The notes under the pieces: model-generated
What the model was told of the DNA's origin: nothing
Databases searched by the model: none
Seen by the model: the letters and a program-made list of their open reading frames with translations, nothing else
Program-made: the position numbers and the translations under genes
DNA from: Streptomyces sp. WM4235
GTDB lineage: Bacteria; Actinomycetota; Actinomycetes; Streptomycetales; Streptomycetaceae
Assembly: GCF_001279725.1 (NCBI RefSeq)
Contig: NZ_LGDE01000068.1
Location: 65,655 to 129,654, forward strand
Length of the DNA: 64,000 nt
Reading direction: 5' to 3'
Part shown: piece after piece, positions 34,195-44,758 of the stretch
Layout: every line of letters starts with the position of its first letter
Numbering within the stretch: the stretch's first letter is position 1

Positions 34195-34268
34195 GCCCCG
34201 GGGGCCGACACCCCCGGGGCCCGGTCGACCGCCCGACGGGGCGCACCACTTCAGGTGCGCCCCGTCGG
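34195..34268. terminator. Double hairpin after allantoicase
   Basis: The first stem is GCCCCGGGGG (34195-34204) / 34211-34220. The second is 15 bp, CCGACGGGGCGCACC (34233-34247) / 34254-34268. It lies between convergent allantoicase and SDR genes and should work in both directions. Confidence 0.85.
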
Positions 34269-34294
34269 CGTTCACCGGTCCGGTGCGTCGGGCC

Positions 34295-35026
34295 CTACGC
34301 CGCGTGGCCGCCGTCCACCGAGAACTCGGCGCCCGTGACGTACGCGGCGTCCGCCCCCGCGAGGAAGGACACCATGGCGGCCACCTCCGTCGCCGTGCCG
34401 AAGCGGCCGAGGGCCGTCATCGACGCCTGCGGGGCGGAGTAGGGTCCGTCGGCCGGGTTCATGTCGGTGTCCACCGGGCCGGGGTGGACGAGGTTCGCGG
34501 TGATCCCGCGCCCGCCGAGTTCCCTGGCGAGCGCCTTGGTCAGACCGGTCAGCGCGGCCTTGCTCATCGCGTACAGGGTGCCGCCCGGGCCCGGGACCCG
34601 CCGGGTGATGCAGCTGCCGATGGTGATGATCCGCCCGCCGGAGCCCATGCTGCCCGCTGCCGCCTGGGAGGTCAGGAAGACCCCGCGGACGTTCACCGCG
34701 AGGACGCGGTCCACGTCCGCGAGGGCGAGTGCGTCGAGCGGGCCGAGCACCCCCACCCCGGCGTTGTTGACCAGTACGTCGAGCCTTCCGAGGTCCCGCA
34801 CGGTCCGCTCCACCGCCCCGGCGGCCTCCGCGGCGTCGCCCGAGTCGGCTCGTACGGCCAGGCCGCGTCGGCCGAGGGCCTCGATGTCGGCGACGACCTT
34901 CGCGGCCGAGGTCGCGTCGTCGACGTAGGTGATCGCGACGTCGGCGCCGTCCCGCGCCAGGCGCAGGGCCGTGGCGGCCCCGATGCCGCGGCTGCCGCCC
35001 GTGACCAGTGCCACTGTGCCGTTCAT
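34295..35026 (-). CDS. Short-chain dehydrogenase/reductase
   Basis: A 243-residue classical SDR. The cofactor motif is TGGSRGIG, followed by NNAG. The catalytic Ser is in IITIGSC and the Tyr-Lys in YAMSK, with the C-terminal VTGAEFSVDGG typical of 3-oxoacyl-ACP-reductase-like members. The lack of a basic residue pattern and of pathway neighbours leaves cofactor and substrate open. It appears as a single gene. Confidence 0.88.
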   Translation of the reverse strand: MNGTVALVTGGSRGIGAATALRLARDGADVAITYVDDATSAAKVVADIEALGRRGLAVRADSGDAAEAAGAVERTVRDLGRLDVLVNNAGVGVLGPLDALALADVDRVLAVNVRGVFLTSQAAAGSMGSGGRIITIGSCITRRVPGPGGTLYAMSKAALTGLTKALARELGGRGITANLVHPGPVDTDMNPADGPYSAPQASMTALGRFGTATEVAAMVSFLAGADAAYVTGAEFSVDGGHAA

Positions 35027-35231
35027 GTGCTTCCTCCCGTTGGCGTCCGGCCGTGTCCGTCCGGCCGTCTCGTTCCGTAAGTCGTTGCGGGTTCAATGAA
35101 ACGGTCGGCGAGGGAAACGGGCCGGCGGGAATCGGACCTCGCGTTCACGCGCGCCGCACCGATGAGTTCCGGGCGGCCGGGAAGTCTGAACCCGTGAAGA
35201 CGGACGGACCGCGAACAAGGAGCGCAGAGCC

Positions 35232-35846
35232 ATGGGCAAGCTGACCCTCACCACCTTCCTCAGCCTCGACGGCGTGATGCAGGCACCCGGAGGTCCGGAG
35301 GAGGACACCAGCGGCGGCTTCCGGTACGGCGGCTGGACCGTGCCGTTCGCCGACGAGGGCATGGGGGAGTTCGTCACGCAGGTCTTCGACCGCGCCGGGG
35401 CGTTCCTGCTCGGGCGCCGGACGTACGAGATCTTCGCGGGGCACTGGCCGCGGTACACCGATCCCGCCGACCCGATCGCGAGCCGGCTGAACGGACTGCC
35501 CAAGTACGTGGCCTCGACCACCCTCAAGGAGCCCGCCTGGGCCGGGACCACGGTGATCGACGGCGAGCACCTCCAAGCCGAGATCACGCGGGTCAAGGAC
35601 AAGCTGGAGGGGGAACTCCAGGTGCACGGCAGCGGCGCCCTCGCCCAGTGGCTGCTGGCGCGCGATCTGGTCGACGAGCTGAACCTGCTGGTCTTCCCGG
35701 TGTTCCTGGGAACCGGGCGCCGACTGTTCCCGACCGGCGGCCTGCCGACCGCCTGCGAGGTGGTCGCCTCCCGCACCACCTCGAAGGGCACGTCCATCCA
35801 CACCTACCGCCCGGTGGGCCGGGCCGGCTTCGGCTCCTTCGCCTGA
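35232..35846 (+). CDS. Dihydrofolate reductase-like (RibD C-terminal domain) protein
   Basis: A 204-residue NADPH-binding-fold protein: LTTFLSLDGVMQAPGG at the start, LLGRRTYEIFAGHWP in the middle, and VHGSGALAQWLLARDLVDEL and VFLGTGRRLF near the end. These match the DHFR/RibD_C family of small reductases common in actinomycetes. AAGGAG precedes the ATG. The true substrate is unknown; it is probably not the essential folate enzyme. Confidence 0.85.
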   Translation: MGKLTLTTFLSLDGVMQAPGGPEEDTSGGFRYGGWTVPFADEGMGEFVTQVFDRAGAFLLGRRTYEIFAGHWPRYTDPADPIASRLNGLPKYVASTTLKEPAWAGTTVIDGEHLQAEITRVKDKLEGELQVHGSGALAQWLLARDLVDELNLLVFPVFLGTGRRLFPTGGLPTACEVVASRTTSKGTSIHTYRPVGRAGFGSFA

Positions 35847-35848
35847 CG

Positions 35849-35887
35849 GGCGGGGCGTCGGGTGGCGGGGCGTCGGGTGGCGGGGCG
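35849..35887 (+). repeat. Tandem 15-bp repeat
   Basis: GGCGGGGCGTCGGGT is repeated at 35849-35863 and 35864-35878, with a partial third copy (35879-35887), directly after the DHFR-like stop codon. Confidence 0.8.
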
Positions 35888-36004
35888 ACTCCCACCCCGA
35901 GCGACCGGCAAACCGCTCGACCGGCGTGATCGCGCTCGGGTAGCGTGGTCACGCCCCGTGCGAGCCACCGAAGTCTCCACCCGCCTCCTGCCGTTGGAGA
36001 ACCG

Positions 36005-36919
36005 GTGTCCACCGTCGCCGCACCCGCCCCCGTCGCCGCCCCCGGCAGAGCCTGGCTCGCCGATCTGCCGGTCCTGCTCGTCGCCGTCGTCTGGGGCGGC
36101 AGCTACCTCGCCGCCAAGGGGATCACCACCACGCACACCGTGATCGCGGTGCTCGTGCTGCGCTTCGCGCTCGTCCTGCCCGTCCTCGTCGTCGTCGGAC
36201 TGCGGCGGCTGCGCGCGCTGAACGCCGCCCAACTGCGCGGCGCCGGGCTGCTGGGCCTGGTACTCGGCGGGATCTTCCTGCTGGAGACCTACGGGGTCGT
36301 CCACACCTCCGCCACGAACGCCGGGCTGATCATCAGCCTGACCATGATCTTCACCCCGCTCGCCGAGGCCGCCGTACGGCGCGTGCGCCCCTCGACCGGA
36401 TTCCTCGGCGCCGCCGCCGTGTCCGTCGCGGGCGTGGTGCTGCTCACCCAAGGGGCCGGCTTCACCGCCCCCGGCCTCGGCGACCTGCTCATCCTCGGCG
36501 CCGCCCTCGCCCGGACGCTGCACGTCCTGCTGATGGCCCGGATCAAGGCCGTCCAGGACGCCGACCCGCTCTCCCTCACCACGGTCCAACTCGGCGGCGC
36601 TGTCGCCGTGTTCGCCCTCCTCGCCCTGCTGCCCGGCAGCGGCGCGAACCCCTGGGAGACCGCCGTCGCATTCGATTCCCGCCAGTGGGCGGGGCTCGTC
36701 TTCCTGGCCGTCTTCTGCACCCTCTTCGCCTTCTTCGTGCAGATGTGGGCCGTACGCCGCACCTCGCCCTCCCGCGTCAGCCTGCTGCTGGGCACCGAAC
36801 CCCTGTGGGCGGCCGCCGCCGGCATCGCGATAGCCGGTGAGCGGCTCGGCGCCGTCGGTCTCGTCGGGGTCGCGCTGGTGCTCGGCGGCACCGCCTGGGG
36901 TCGGCGCGCCGCAGCCTGA
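36005..36919 (+). CDS. DMT-superfamily transporter (EamA domains)
   Basis: A 304-residue membrane protein with ten predicted helices in two EamA repeats: VAVVWGGSYLAAKG in the first and LILGAALARTLHVLLM opening the second, then LGTEPLWAAAAGIAIAGERL. These carriers export amino acids, metabolites or drugs. GTG at 36005 is preceded by a weak TTGGAG. Apparently monocistronic. Confidence 0.88.
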   Translation: MSTVAAPAPVAAPGRAWLADLPVLLVAVVWGGSYLAAKGITTTHTVIAVLVLRFALVLPVLVVVGLRRLRALNAAQLRGAGLLGLVLGGIFLLETYGVVHTSATNAGLIISLTMIFTPLAEAAVRRVRPSTGFLGAAAVSVAGVVLLTQGAGFTAPGLGDLLILGAALARTLHVLLMARIKAVQDADPLSLTTVQLGGAVAVFALLALLPGSGANPWETAVAFDSRQWAGLVFLAVFCTLFAFFVQMWAVRRTSPSRVSLLLGTEPLWAAAAGIAIAGERLGAVGLVGVALVLGGTAWGRRAAA

Positions 36920-36973
36920 ACGAATGGCCGAAAGCCGCTCCTTCGAGGTCAACTACACGTCTAGGCTGACGAC

Positions 36974-38161
36974 ATGCCGGTTCTGGACCTCAGTACGATC
37001 GCCGAAGACTTCAACGAAAACCCGTACCCCCACTACGCGCGACTGCGGGAGATCGCCCCCGTTCACCGCGTCAAGGCGGTGGACGGGCAGGAAGTCTGGC
37101 TCGTCGTCGGTCACGACGAGGCGCGCCAAGCCCTGACCCACCCCGAGGTGTCCAAGAACTGGCTGACGTCCGGGCTCTACACCGACCGCGAGAAGACCGA
37201 CGCCAGCGCCAACATGATGCGCGCCGACCCGCCCCACCACACCCGGCTGCGCCGGCTGGTCTCGCGGTCCTTCGCACCCGGCCGGATCGAGACCCTGCGG
37301 CCCCGCATCCAGCAGATCGTCGACGGGCTCCTCGACGACATGGCCGCCCTGCCCGAGCGTCGCGCCGACCTGATCGACGCCTTCGCCCGGCCGCTGCCCA
37401 TGACGGTGATCTGCGAACTCCTCGGGATACCGGAGGACGCCCGGGGCCCCTTCCACGAGTGGGTCACCGAGATCGTCTCGCCGACCGGGGTGGAGGCCGA
37501 GAACACGGCCCTGCGCGCGATGACCGCGTACCTGGCCGACCTGACCGACGCCAAGCTCGCCGAACCGGGCGACGACCTGCTCAGCGACTGGACCACCAGC
37601 CGCGGCGAGGACGGGGACCGGCTCTCGCGGCAGGAACTGGTCGCCATGGCCTTCCTGATGATGATCGGCGGCCACGAGACCACCGTGCACCTGATCTCCA
37701 ACGCGATGCGGGCCCTCTTCGCCCACCCCGTGCAGCTCGCGGCCCTGCGCGCCGACCTCGACGGGCTCACCGACAGCGCCGTGGAGGAGGCCCTGCGCTA
37801 CGACGGACCGGTGGAGACGGCCACCTTCCGTTTCGCCCGCGCGGACCTGGAGATCGGCGGCGCCCTGATCGAGGCCGGTTCTCCCGTCCTGGTCTCCCTC
37901 GCCGGAGCCGACCGGGACCCCGCCCGCTTCGCGCATCCCGACACCTTCGACATCCGCCGCCCCGGACGCGGCGGCGGCCACATCGCCTTCGGCCACGGCA
38001 TCCACCACTGCGTCGGCGCCCCCCTGGGCCGACTGGAGGGCCGGATCGCGATCCGCTCGATCCTGGAGCGCTTCCCCGACCTGGAGGAGGAGCCGATCGA
38101 GCACGCGTGGGTGCCCGGCATCCTGGTCCGGGGCGTCCTCAGCCACCCGGTGCGCTGGTAG
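36974..38161 (+). CDS. Cytochrome P450 (CYP107-like)
   Basis: A 395-residue soluble P450. The I-helix oxygen-binding motif is MIGGHETT, the ExxR is EEALR, and the haem-Cys loop is FGHGIHHCVGAPLGR. The N-terminal MRADPPHHTRLRRLV stretch is typical of Streptomyces CYP105/107 enzymes. TAGGCT (36962-36967) ends six bases before the ATG and there is no ribosome site, which suggests a leaderless mRNA. No ferredoxin gene is adjacent, so electrons must come from elsewhere. Substrate unknown. Confidence 0.93.
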   Translation: MPVLDLSTIAEDFNENPYPHYARLREIAPVHRVKAVDGQEVWLVVGHDEARQALTHPEVSKNWLTSGLYTDREKTDASANMMRADPPHHTRLRRLVSRSFAPGRIETLRPRIQQIVDGLLDDMAALPERRADLIDAFARPLPMTVICELLGIPEDARGPFHEWVTEIVSPTGVEAENTALRAMTAYLADLTDAKLAEPGDDLLSDWTTSRGEDGDRLSRQELVAMAFLMMIGGHETTVHLISNAMRALFAHPVQLAALRADLDGLTDSAVEEALRYDGPVETATFRFARADLEIGGALIEAGSPVLVSLAGADRDPARFAHPDTFDIRRPGRGGGHIAFGHGIHHCVGAPLGRLEGRIAIRSILERFPDLEEEPIEHAWVPGILVRGVLSHPVRW

Positions 38162-38190
38162 CCGGCCGGGCGCCCGCGATGCCCCGCGGC

Positions 38191-39195
38191 TCACAGGTCC
38201 GGCAGCTCCTCCAACCGCACCCGGCGCCGCTCCCGCCGGGACAGCTCGCAGGCCTCCGCGATCCGGAGCGCGGCGAGCGCCTCGCGGCCGTCGCACGGGT
38301 TGGGGCCCTCGCCGCGCACCAGCCGCACGAAGGCCGCCAGCTCCGCTTCGTACGCGGGGGCGAACCGTTCCAGGAAGCCCGTCCACGGCTTGCTCGCCGC
38401 CGGCGGGCCGTGCGGCTCCGTCGAGGCGATCGGCGTACGGTCGTCCAGCCCCGTGGAGACCTGGTCCCGCTCCCCGGCGAGTTCCATCCGCACGTCGTAC
38501 CCGGCGCCGTTGCAGCGGGTGCCGGTACTGCTGACCAGCGTCCCGTCGTCCAGGGTGAGGACGGCCACCGCCGTGTCGACGTCACCGGTCTCCCGGAACA
38601 CGGACGGACCCGCGTCCGACCCGGCCGCGTACACCTCGGTCACCTCGTGCCCGGTGACCCAGCGGACCATGTCGAAGTCGTGCACCAGGCAGTCCCGGTA
38701 CAGCCCGCCGGAGCCGGCCAGATAGGCCGCGGTCGGCGGCGACGGATCGGCCGTCGTCGTCCGTACGGTGTGCAGCCGCCCCAGCGCACCCGAACGGACC
38801 AGCTCCCGCGCCGCGGCGTACCCCTCGTCGAAGCGGCGCATGAACCCCAGCTGGAGCACCCCGCCCAGCGCCGTGACCTCGCGCAGCACGCCCAGGGTGC
38901 GGGTCAGGTCCGGTGCCACCGGCTTCTCGCAGAACACCGGCAGCCCGCCGCGCACGGCCCGGACGATCAGCTCGGCGTGTCCGTCGGTGGAGCAGCACAC
39001 GACGACCGCGTCCACGCCCCACGTGAAGACCTGCTCCACGGAGGGCGCGGCCGTGGCCCCCAACCGGTCCGCGAGCCGCGCGGCCCGCGCGGGGTCGACG
39101 TCGGCGAGCAGCAGCGAGCCGGCGTCCGGGTGGCGGGCCAGGGCGGCCGCGTGGAACGAGCCGATCCGGCCGGTTCCGATGAGCCCGATGCGCAT
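38191..39195 (-). CDS. Gfo/Idh/MocA-family dehydrogenase (inositol 2-dehydrogenase-like)
   Basis: A 334-residue NAD(P)-dependent sugar or polyol dehydrogenase. The Rossmann motif is IGLIGTGRIGSFHA, the catalytic Lys motif is FCEKPVAPD, and FMRRFDEGY and HDFDMVRWVTG are characteristic of IolG-type enzymes. It is divergent from a ribose/inositol-type ABC transporter with 171 bp between, so it probably oxidises the imported sugar or inositol. The other iol genes are absent here, so the inositol assignment is tentative. Confidence 0.85.
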   Translation of the reverse strand: MRIGLIGTGRIGSFHAAALARHPDAGSLLLADVDPARAARLADRLGATAAPSVEQVFTWGVDAVVVCCSTDGHAELIVRAVRGGLPVFCEKPVAPDLTRTLGVLREVTALGGVLQLGFMRRFDEGYAAARELVRSGALGRLHTVRTTTADPSPPTAAYLAGSGGLYRDCLVHDFDMVRWVTGHEVTEVYAAGSDAGPSVFRETGDVDTAVAVLTLDDGTLVSSTGTRCNGAGYDVRMELAGERDQVSTGLDDRTPIASTEPHGPPAASKPWTGFLERFAPAYEAELAAFVRLVRGEGPNPCDGREALAALRIAEACELSRRERRRVRLEELPDL

Positions 39196-39304
39196 GCACT
39201 CAACGTGACCCCGTATGGGGGACCTGTCAATCCGCCCGACGCCGCCCCGATGGGCTCCCGTGGTCCACTGTGGCGGATACTGGGCGGCTGGAACCGGAAT
39301 GGAC

Positions 39305-39332
39305 CGCTTTGACATCGATCCGCTTCGACATC
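39305..39332. promoter_or_regulatory. Direct repeat between dehydrogenase and sugar transporter
   Basis: CGCTTTGACATC (39305-39316) and CGCTTCGACATC (39321-39332) are tandem copies 16 bp apart with one mismatch, within the divergent promoter region. The first copy contains a TTGACA -35-like box. Possible regulator site. Confidence 0.45.
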
Positions 39333-39366
39333 CGAGAAGTGCAGGACAAGGGAAGGGCGCGGCGAC

Positions 39367-40386
39367 GTGGCTAGGGTTCGGACAGGGGTGCGCGTCGTGG
39401 GCGTCGTGCTCGCGGCGGTACTGGGCGCCTCCCTCGCGGGGTGCAGCAGTACGGGCGGCAAACGAGCCGAGGAGCGGGCGAAGGCCGCCGAGGCCGGCCG
39501 GCCCGCCGTGTCCACCCCGCGCTGGACCTTCGCGATGGTCACCCACGCCGGAGACGGCGACACCTTCTGGGACATCGTGCAGAAGGGTGCCAAGGAAGCC
39601 GCGGCGAAGGACAACATCAAGTTCGTCTACGCCCACGACGACCAGGCACAACAGCAGGCCCAGTTCGTGCAGAACGCCATCGACCAGAAGGTCGACGGGA
39701 TCATCGTGAGCCTGGCCAAGCCCGACGCCCTCAAGGACGTCGTCGCCAAGGCCGTCAAGGCCGGCATCCCGGTGGTCACGGTCAACTCCGGATCCGCCCA
39801 GTCCGCCGAGTACGGGGCCCTGACCCACATCGGCCAGGACGAGGAGATCGCCGGCGAGGCGGTCGGCACCGAGCTCGCCAAGCGCGGCAAGAAGAAGGCC
39901 GTCTGCGTCCTGCACGAACAGGGCAACGTCGGCCACGAGCAGCGCTGCGCCGGCGCGAAGAAGACCTTCGGCGAGTCCGGCGGGGTCATGGAGAACCTCT
40001 ACGTCGAGGGCACCAACATGCCCTCCGTCCAGTCGTCCCTCCAGGCGAAGCTCCAAGCGGACCCCTCCGTCGACGCGATCGTCACCCTCGGCGCGCCCTT
40101 CGCCGCCACCGCCGTCAAGGCCAAGGACGCGGCGGGCAGCAAGGCCGAGGTGGACACCTTCGACCTCAATGAGTCAGTGGCCAGGGACCTCAAATCGGGC
40201 GCCCTCGGCTTCGCCGTCGACCAGCAGCCCTACCTCCAGGGGTACGAGGCCGTCGACCTGCTCTGGCTCAACCTCTACAACGCGAACGTCCTCGGCGGCG
40301 GCCGCCCGGTCCTCACCGGACCGGCGATCGTCACCGGCGCCCAGGCCGCCGAGCTGGAGAAGTACATCAAGCGGGGCAGCCGATGA
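39367..40386 (+). CDS. Sugar ABC transporter substrate-binding lipoprotein (ribose/inositol class)
   Basis: A 339-residue periplasmic-binding-protein-fold receptor (Peripla_BP_4). The signal peptide ends in the lipobox SLAGC. Key segments are [34 protein letters not shown] and [22 protein letters not shown] start with GAAGGG about 11 bases upstream. It heads a four- to five-gene operon with overlapping stops and starts. Ligands of this class are pentoses, hexoses and inositol. Confidence 0.92.
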   Translation: MARVRTGVRVVGVVLAAVLGASLAGCSSTGGKRAEERAKAAEAGRPAVSTPRWTFAMVTHAGDGDTFWDIVQKGAKEAAAKDNIKFVYAHDDQAQQQAQFVQNAIDQKVDGIIVSLAKPDALKDVVAKAVKAGIPVVTVNSGSAQSAEYGALTHIGQDEEIAGEAVGTELAKRGKKKAVCVLHEQGNVGHEQRCAGAKKTFGESGGVMENLYVEGTNMPSVQSSLQAKLQADPSVDAIVTLGAPFAATAVKAKDAAGSKAEVDTFDLNESVARDLKSGALGFAVDQQPYLQGYEAVDLLWLNLYNANVLGGGRPVLTGPAIVTGAQAAELEKYIKRGSR

Positions 40387-41419
40387 GCGCGACCGCCGGT
40401 GCGACGGTCGACGAACGGCTGGCCCCCACCTCGCTCGCGCGCCGTCTGCTGGCCCGCCCCGAGCTGGGCGCGGTCGTCGGCGCGGTCGCCGTCTTCGTGT
40501 TCTTCTCCTTCGCCGCGGACAGCTTCCTGCGGGCCTCCAGCCTGAGCACCGTGCTGTACTCGGCCTCCACCATCGGGATCATGGCGGTGCCGGTGGCCCT
40601 GCTGATGATCGGCGGCGAGTTCGACCTGTCGGCCGGCGTGATGGTCACCACCTCGGCGCTGGTCAGCTCGATGTTCAGCTACCAGATGACCGCGAACGTG
40701 TGGGTCGGTGTCCTGGTGTCCCTGGTGGTCACCCTGGCCATCGGCTTCTTCAACGGGTTCATGCTGACCCGCACCAAGCTGCCGAGCTTCATCATCACGC
40801 TCGGCACCTTCCTGATGCTGACCGGCCTGAACCTCGGCTTCACCAAGCTCATCAGCGGATCCGTCTCCACCAAGAGCATCGCCGACATGGAGGGCTTCTC
40901 CTCCGCGCGGGCCCTGTTCGCCTCCGAGTGGAACATCGGCTCGGTCACCCTCAAGGTCACCATCCTGTGGTGGTTCGCCCTGGTCGCCGTCGCGACCTGG
41001 ATCCTGCTGCGCACCCGCGCCGGGAACTGGATCTTCGCGGTGGGCGGCGGCGCCGACGCGGCCCGCGCGACCGGCGTACCCGTCGTGAAGACCCGCATCG
41101 GGCTCTACATGGGCGTCGCGCTCTGCGCCTGGATCTCCGGGCAGCACATCCTCTTCTCGTTCGACGTGGTGCAGTCCGGCGAGGGCGTCGGCAACGAGTT
41201 CCTCTACATCATCGCGGCCGTCATCGGAGGCTGTCTGATGACGGGCGGCTACGGCTCGGCCATCGGCTCGGCGGTCGGCGCCTTCATCTTCGGCATGACC
41301 AGCAACGGCATCGTGTACGCCCAGTGGAACCCGGACTGGTTCAAGTTCTTCCTCGGCGCGATGCTGCTGCTCGCCACGCTGCTCAACGCATGGGTCCGCA
41401 AGCGGGCGGAGGCGAAGTG

Positions 41420-41420
<1 letters not shown>
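40383..41420 (+). CDS. Sugar ABC transporter permease (RbsC type)
   Basis: A 345-residue permease of the ribose/xylose class with about ten helices. [12 protein letters not shown] and the glycine-rich [19 protein letters not shown] segment match RbsC-type proteins. ATGA overlap with the receptor gene. It probably acts as a homodimer with the ATPase encoded next. Confidence 0.92.
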
Positions 41421-42312
<892 letters not shown>

Positions 42313-42316
<4 letters not shown>

Positions 42317-43479
42317 GCACGTACCGGGACTTCTCGCTCGCCCACCGGGGGTCGGCGCGGGGCACCGTCCTGCGGACCGTCGGGACCCGTGAGCGCCGGT
42401 CGCTGCTGACCGCCCCGCGGGTCCCCACCGTCGGCATCGACATCGGCGGCACCAAGGTCATGGCCGGGGTGGTGGACGCGGACGGGGTCATCCTGGAGAA
42501 GATCCGGGCCGAGACCCCCGACAAGTCCAAGAGTCCCAAGGTCGTCGAGGACACCATCGTCGAGCTGGTCCTGGACCTCTCCGACCGCCACGACGTGCAC
42601 GCGGTGGGCATCGGCGCGGCCGGCTGGGTGGACGCCGACCGCTCCCGCGTCCTGTTCGCCCCGCACCTCGCCTGGCGCGACGAGCCGCTGCGCGACGCCC
42701 TCCAATCCCGGCTCGCCGTCCCGGTCATGGTCGACAACGATGCCAACACCGCGGCCTGGGCCGAGTGGCGCTTCGGCGCCGGACGCGGCGAGGACCATCT
42801 CGTCATGATCACGCTGGGCACCGGCATCGGCGGCGCCATCCTCGAAGGCGGCCAGGTCAAGCGCGGCCGCTACGGGGTGGCCGGCGAGTTCGGGCACATG
42901 CAGGTCGTCCCCGGCGGCCACCGCTGCCCCTGCGGCAACCGCGGCTGCTGGGAGCAGTACAGCTCCGGCAACGCCCTGGTCCGCGAGGCGCGCGAGCTGG
43001 CCGCGGCCGACTCCCCGGTCGCCTACAACATCATCGCCAAGGTCGGCGGCAACGTCCACGAGATCACCGGCCCGCTCATCACCGAGCTGGCCCGCGAGGG
43101 CGATGCCATGTGCATCGAGCTCCTCCAGGACATCGGCCAGTGGCTGGGCGTCGGCATCGCCAACCTCGCCGCCGCCCTCGACCCCTCCTGCTTCGTCATC
43201 GGCGGCGGCGTCAGCGCCGCCGACGACCTGCTCATCGGACCCGCCCGGGACGCGTTCCGGCGCCACCTCACCGGCCGCGGCTACCGCCCCGAGGCCCGGA
43301 TCGCGAAGGCCCAGCTCGGCCCGGAGGCCGGCATGGTCGGCGCCGCCGACCTCTCCCGACTCGTCGCCCGGCGCTTCCGCCGGGCCACCCGCCGCCGGGT
43401 GGAGCGGTACGAGCGCTACGCGCAACTGGGCCGCCGTGACCTCGGCGGCGCCAAGGACCGGGAGCAGGAACAGCAGTGA
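42313..43479 (+). CDS. ROK-family sugar kinase (glucokinase-like)
   Basis: A 388-residue kinase. The ATP-binding phosphate loop is [12 protein letters not shown] near residue 41, followed by LGTGIGGAI and the zinc motif [15 protein letters not shown]. Catalytic Asp is in [15 protein letters not shown]. No DNA-binding domain is present, but a basic N-terminal extension of about 38 residues precedes the kinase core. ATGA overlap with the ABC ATPase. It probably phosphorylates the sugar brought in by the transporter. Confidence 0.9.
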
Positions 43480-44066
43480 CCCCGCCCACCCTGCCCCACC
43501 AGGCTCCCGCTCCCGACGCGGAAGGCAGACCGCGGCCCCCGGCCGAGGACCGCCGACACGTGGTCCGGCGCCGCTGGATCACCGCGATCATCATCGTGCT
43601 GCTGATCGGGGTCCCCGCGGGCTACCTCGCGGTGTCCGCCCAGCAGAGCCGCCAGAGCGGCCGCGACAAGGCCGCCAAGGTCGGTGCGGTCCACGTGCGC
43701 CCGGCCTGGCCCTCCAAGGTCCAGCGCAGCATCTACGAGGTGCCGATCCCCGATCAGGCCTCGGCCGTCGGCTACCTGGAGACCAACAACTGGCACACCA
43801 GCCGGCTCTACACCGAGTTCGCCCTCACCCCCGCGCAGTTGGACACCTTCCTGGCCGACGCGGGCACCCGTCGGGAGGCGTTGACCCGGGGGGTGTCGAT
43901 CTCCGATCACGACGCCCGGATCGCCGGCTGGAACTGGAAACCGGACCATTCGTGGTTCGGCACCACCCTGGACGCCAAGGAACCCCGCCCCACCAGGGAC
44001 ATCACCGTCGACCTGAGCGACCCCGCGGTCCCCAGGGTGTACGTGGTCTCCACCGCCATCCCGTAG
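43476..44066 (+). CDS. Hypothetical single-pass membrane protein
   Basis: A 196-residue protein of unknown function. A proline-rich cytoplasmic N-terminus of about 32 residues is followed by one transmembrane helix (WITAIIIVLLIGVPAGYLAV) and an extracellular domain with no recognised motif. Its GTG overlaps the kinase stop (GTGA), so it is part of the sugar operon by position, though not obviously by function. Confidence 0.75.
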   Translation: MTPPTLPHQAPAPDAEGRPRPPAEDRRHVVRRRWITAIIIVLLIGVPAGYLAVSAQQSRQSGRDKAAKVGAVHVRPAWPSKVQRSIYEVPIPDQASAVGYLETNNWHTSRLYTEFALTPAQLDTFLADAGTRREALTRGVSISDHDARIAGWNWKPDHSWFGTTLDAKEPRPTRDITVDLSDPAVPRVYVVSTAIP

Positions 44067-44095
44067 CCGGGTCCGCGCGCCGCTAGCCTGGGATC

Positions 44096-44728
44096 ATGAA
44101 GCTCACCAAGCGGCTCCACTCCTGCGTCCAGTTGGAGAAGGACGGGCGCGTGCTCGTCATCGACCCGGGCGCCTTCAGCGAACCCGACGCCGGCCTGGGG
44201 GCCGACGTCCTGCTGGTCACGCACGAGCACCCCGACCACTTCGAGGAGGGCCGGCTGCGCGCCGCCCTCGAAGCGAACCCCGCCGCCGAGCTGTGGACCC
44301 TGCGCAGCGTCGCCGAGAAGCTGGCCCCGGCCCATCCCGGCCGGGTGCACACGGTGGGGCACGGGGACGCCTTCACCGCGGGCGGTTTCGAGGTGCGGGC
44401 CTACGGCGAGCTGCACGCCGTGATCCACCCGGACATCCCCCGGGTCACCAACGTCGGGTTCCTGGTCGACGGTTCGCTCTTCCACCCCGGCGACGCGCTG
44501 ACCGTGCCCGAGGCCCCCGTGGACACCCTGATGCTCCCGGTGCACGCGCCCTGGAACAAGGTCTCCGAGGTGATCGACTACCTCCGCGAGGTCAAGCCCC
44601 GGCGCGCCATCGACATCCACGACGCCTACCTCGCCGACCTGGCCCGGCCGATCTACGACCTGGCCCTGGACAACCTGGGCGGCACCGACCACGGCAGGCT
44701 CACCGCCGGGGAGGCCACGGACCTGTGA
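44096..44728 (+). CDS. Metallo-beta-lactamase-fold hydrolase (UlaG-like)
   Basis: A 210-residue MBL-fold protein. The metal-binding motif is THEHPDHF, with further ligands in GELHAVIHPDI, FHPGDAL and the C-terminal DIHDAY. The family includes UlaG lactonases and many uncharacterised hydrolases. TAGCCT (44084-44089) ends six bases before the ATG without a ribosome site, so it is probably leaderless. Confidence 0.85.
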   Translation: MKLTKRLHSCVQLEKDGRVLVIDPGAFSEPDAGLGADVLLVTHEHPDHFEEGRLRAALEANPAAELWTLRSVAEKLAPAHPGRVHTVGHGDAFTAGGFEVRAYGELHAVIHPDIPRVTNVGFLVDGSLFHPGDALTVPEAPVDTLMLPVHAPWNKVSEVIDYLREVKPRRAIDIHDAYLADLARPIYDLALDNLGGTDHGRLTAGEATDL

Positions 44729-44758
44729 CCGTCGGTGCCGGGCGGTAGGTTGGGTGGC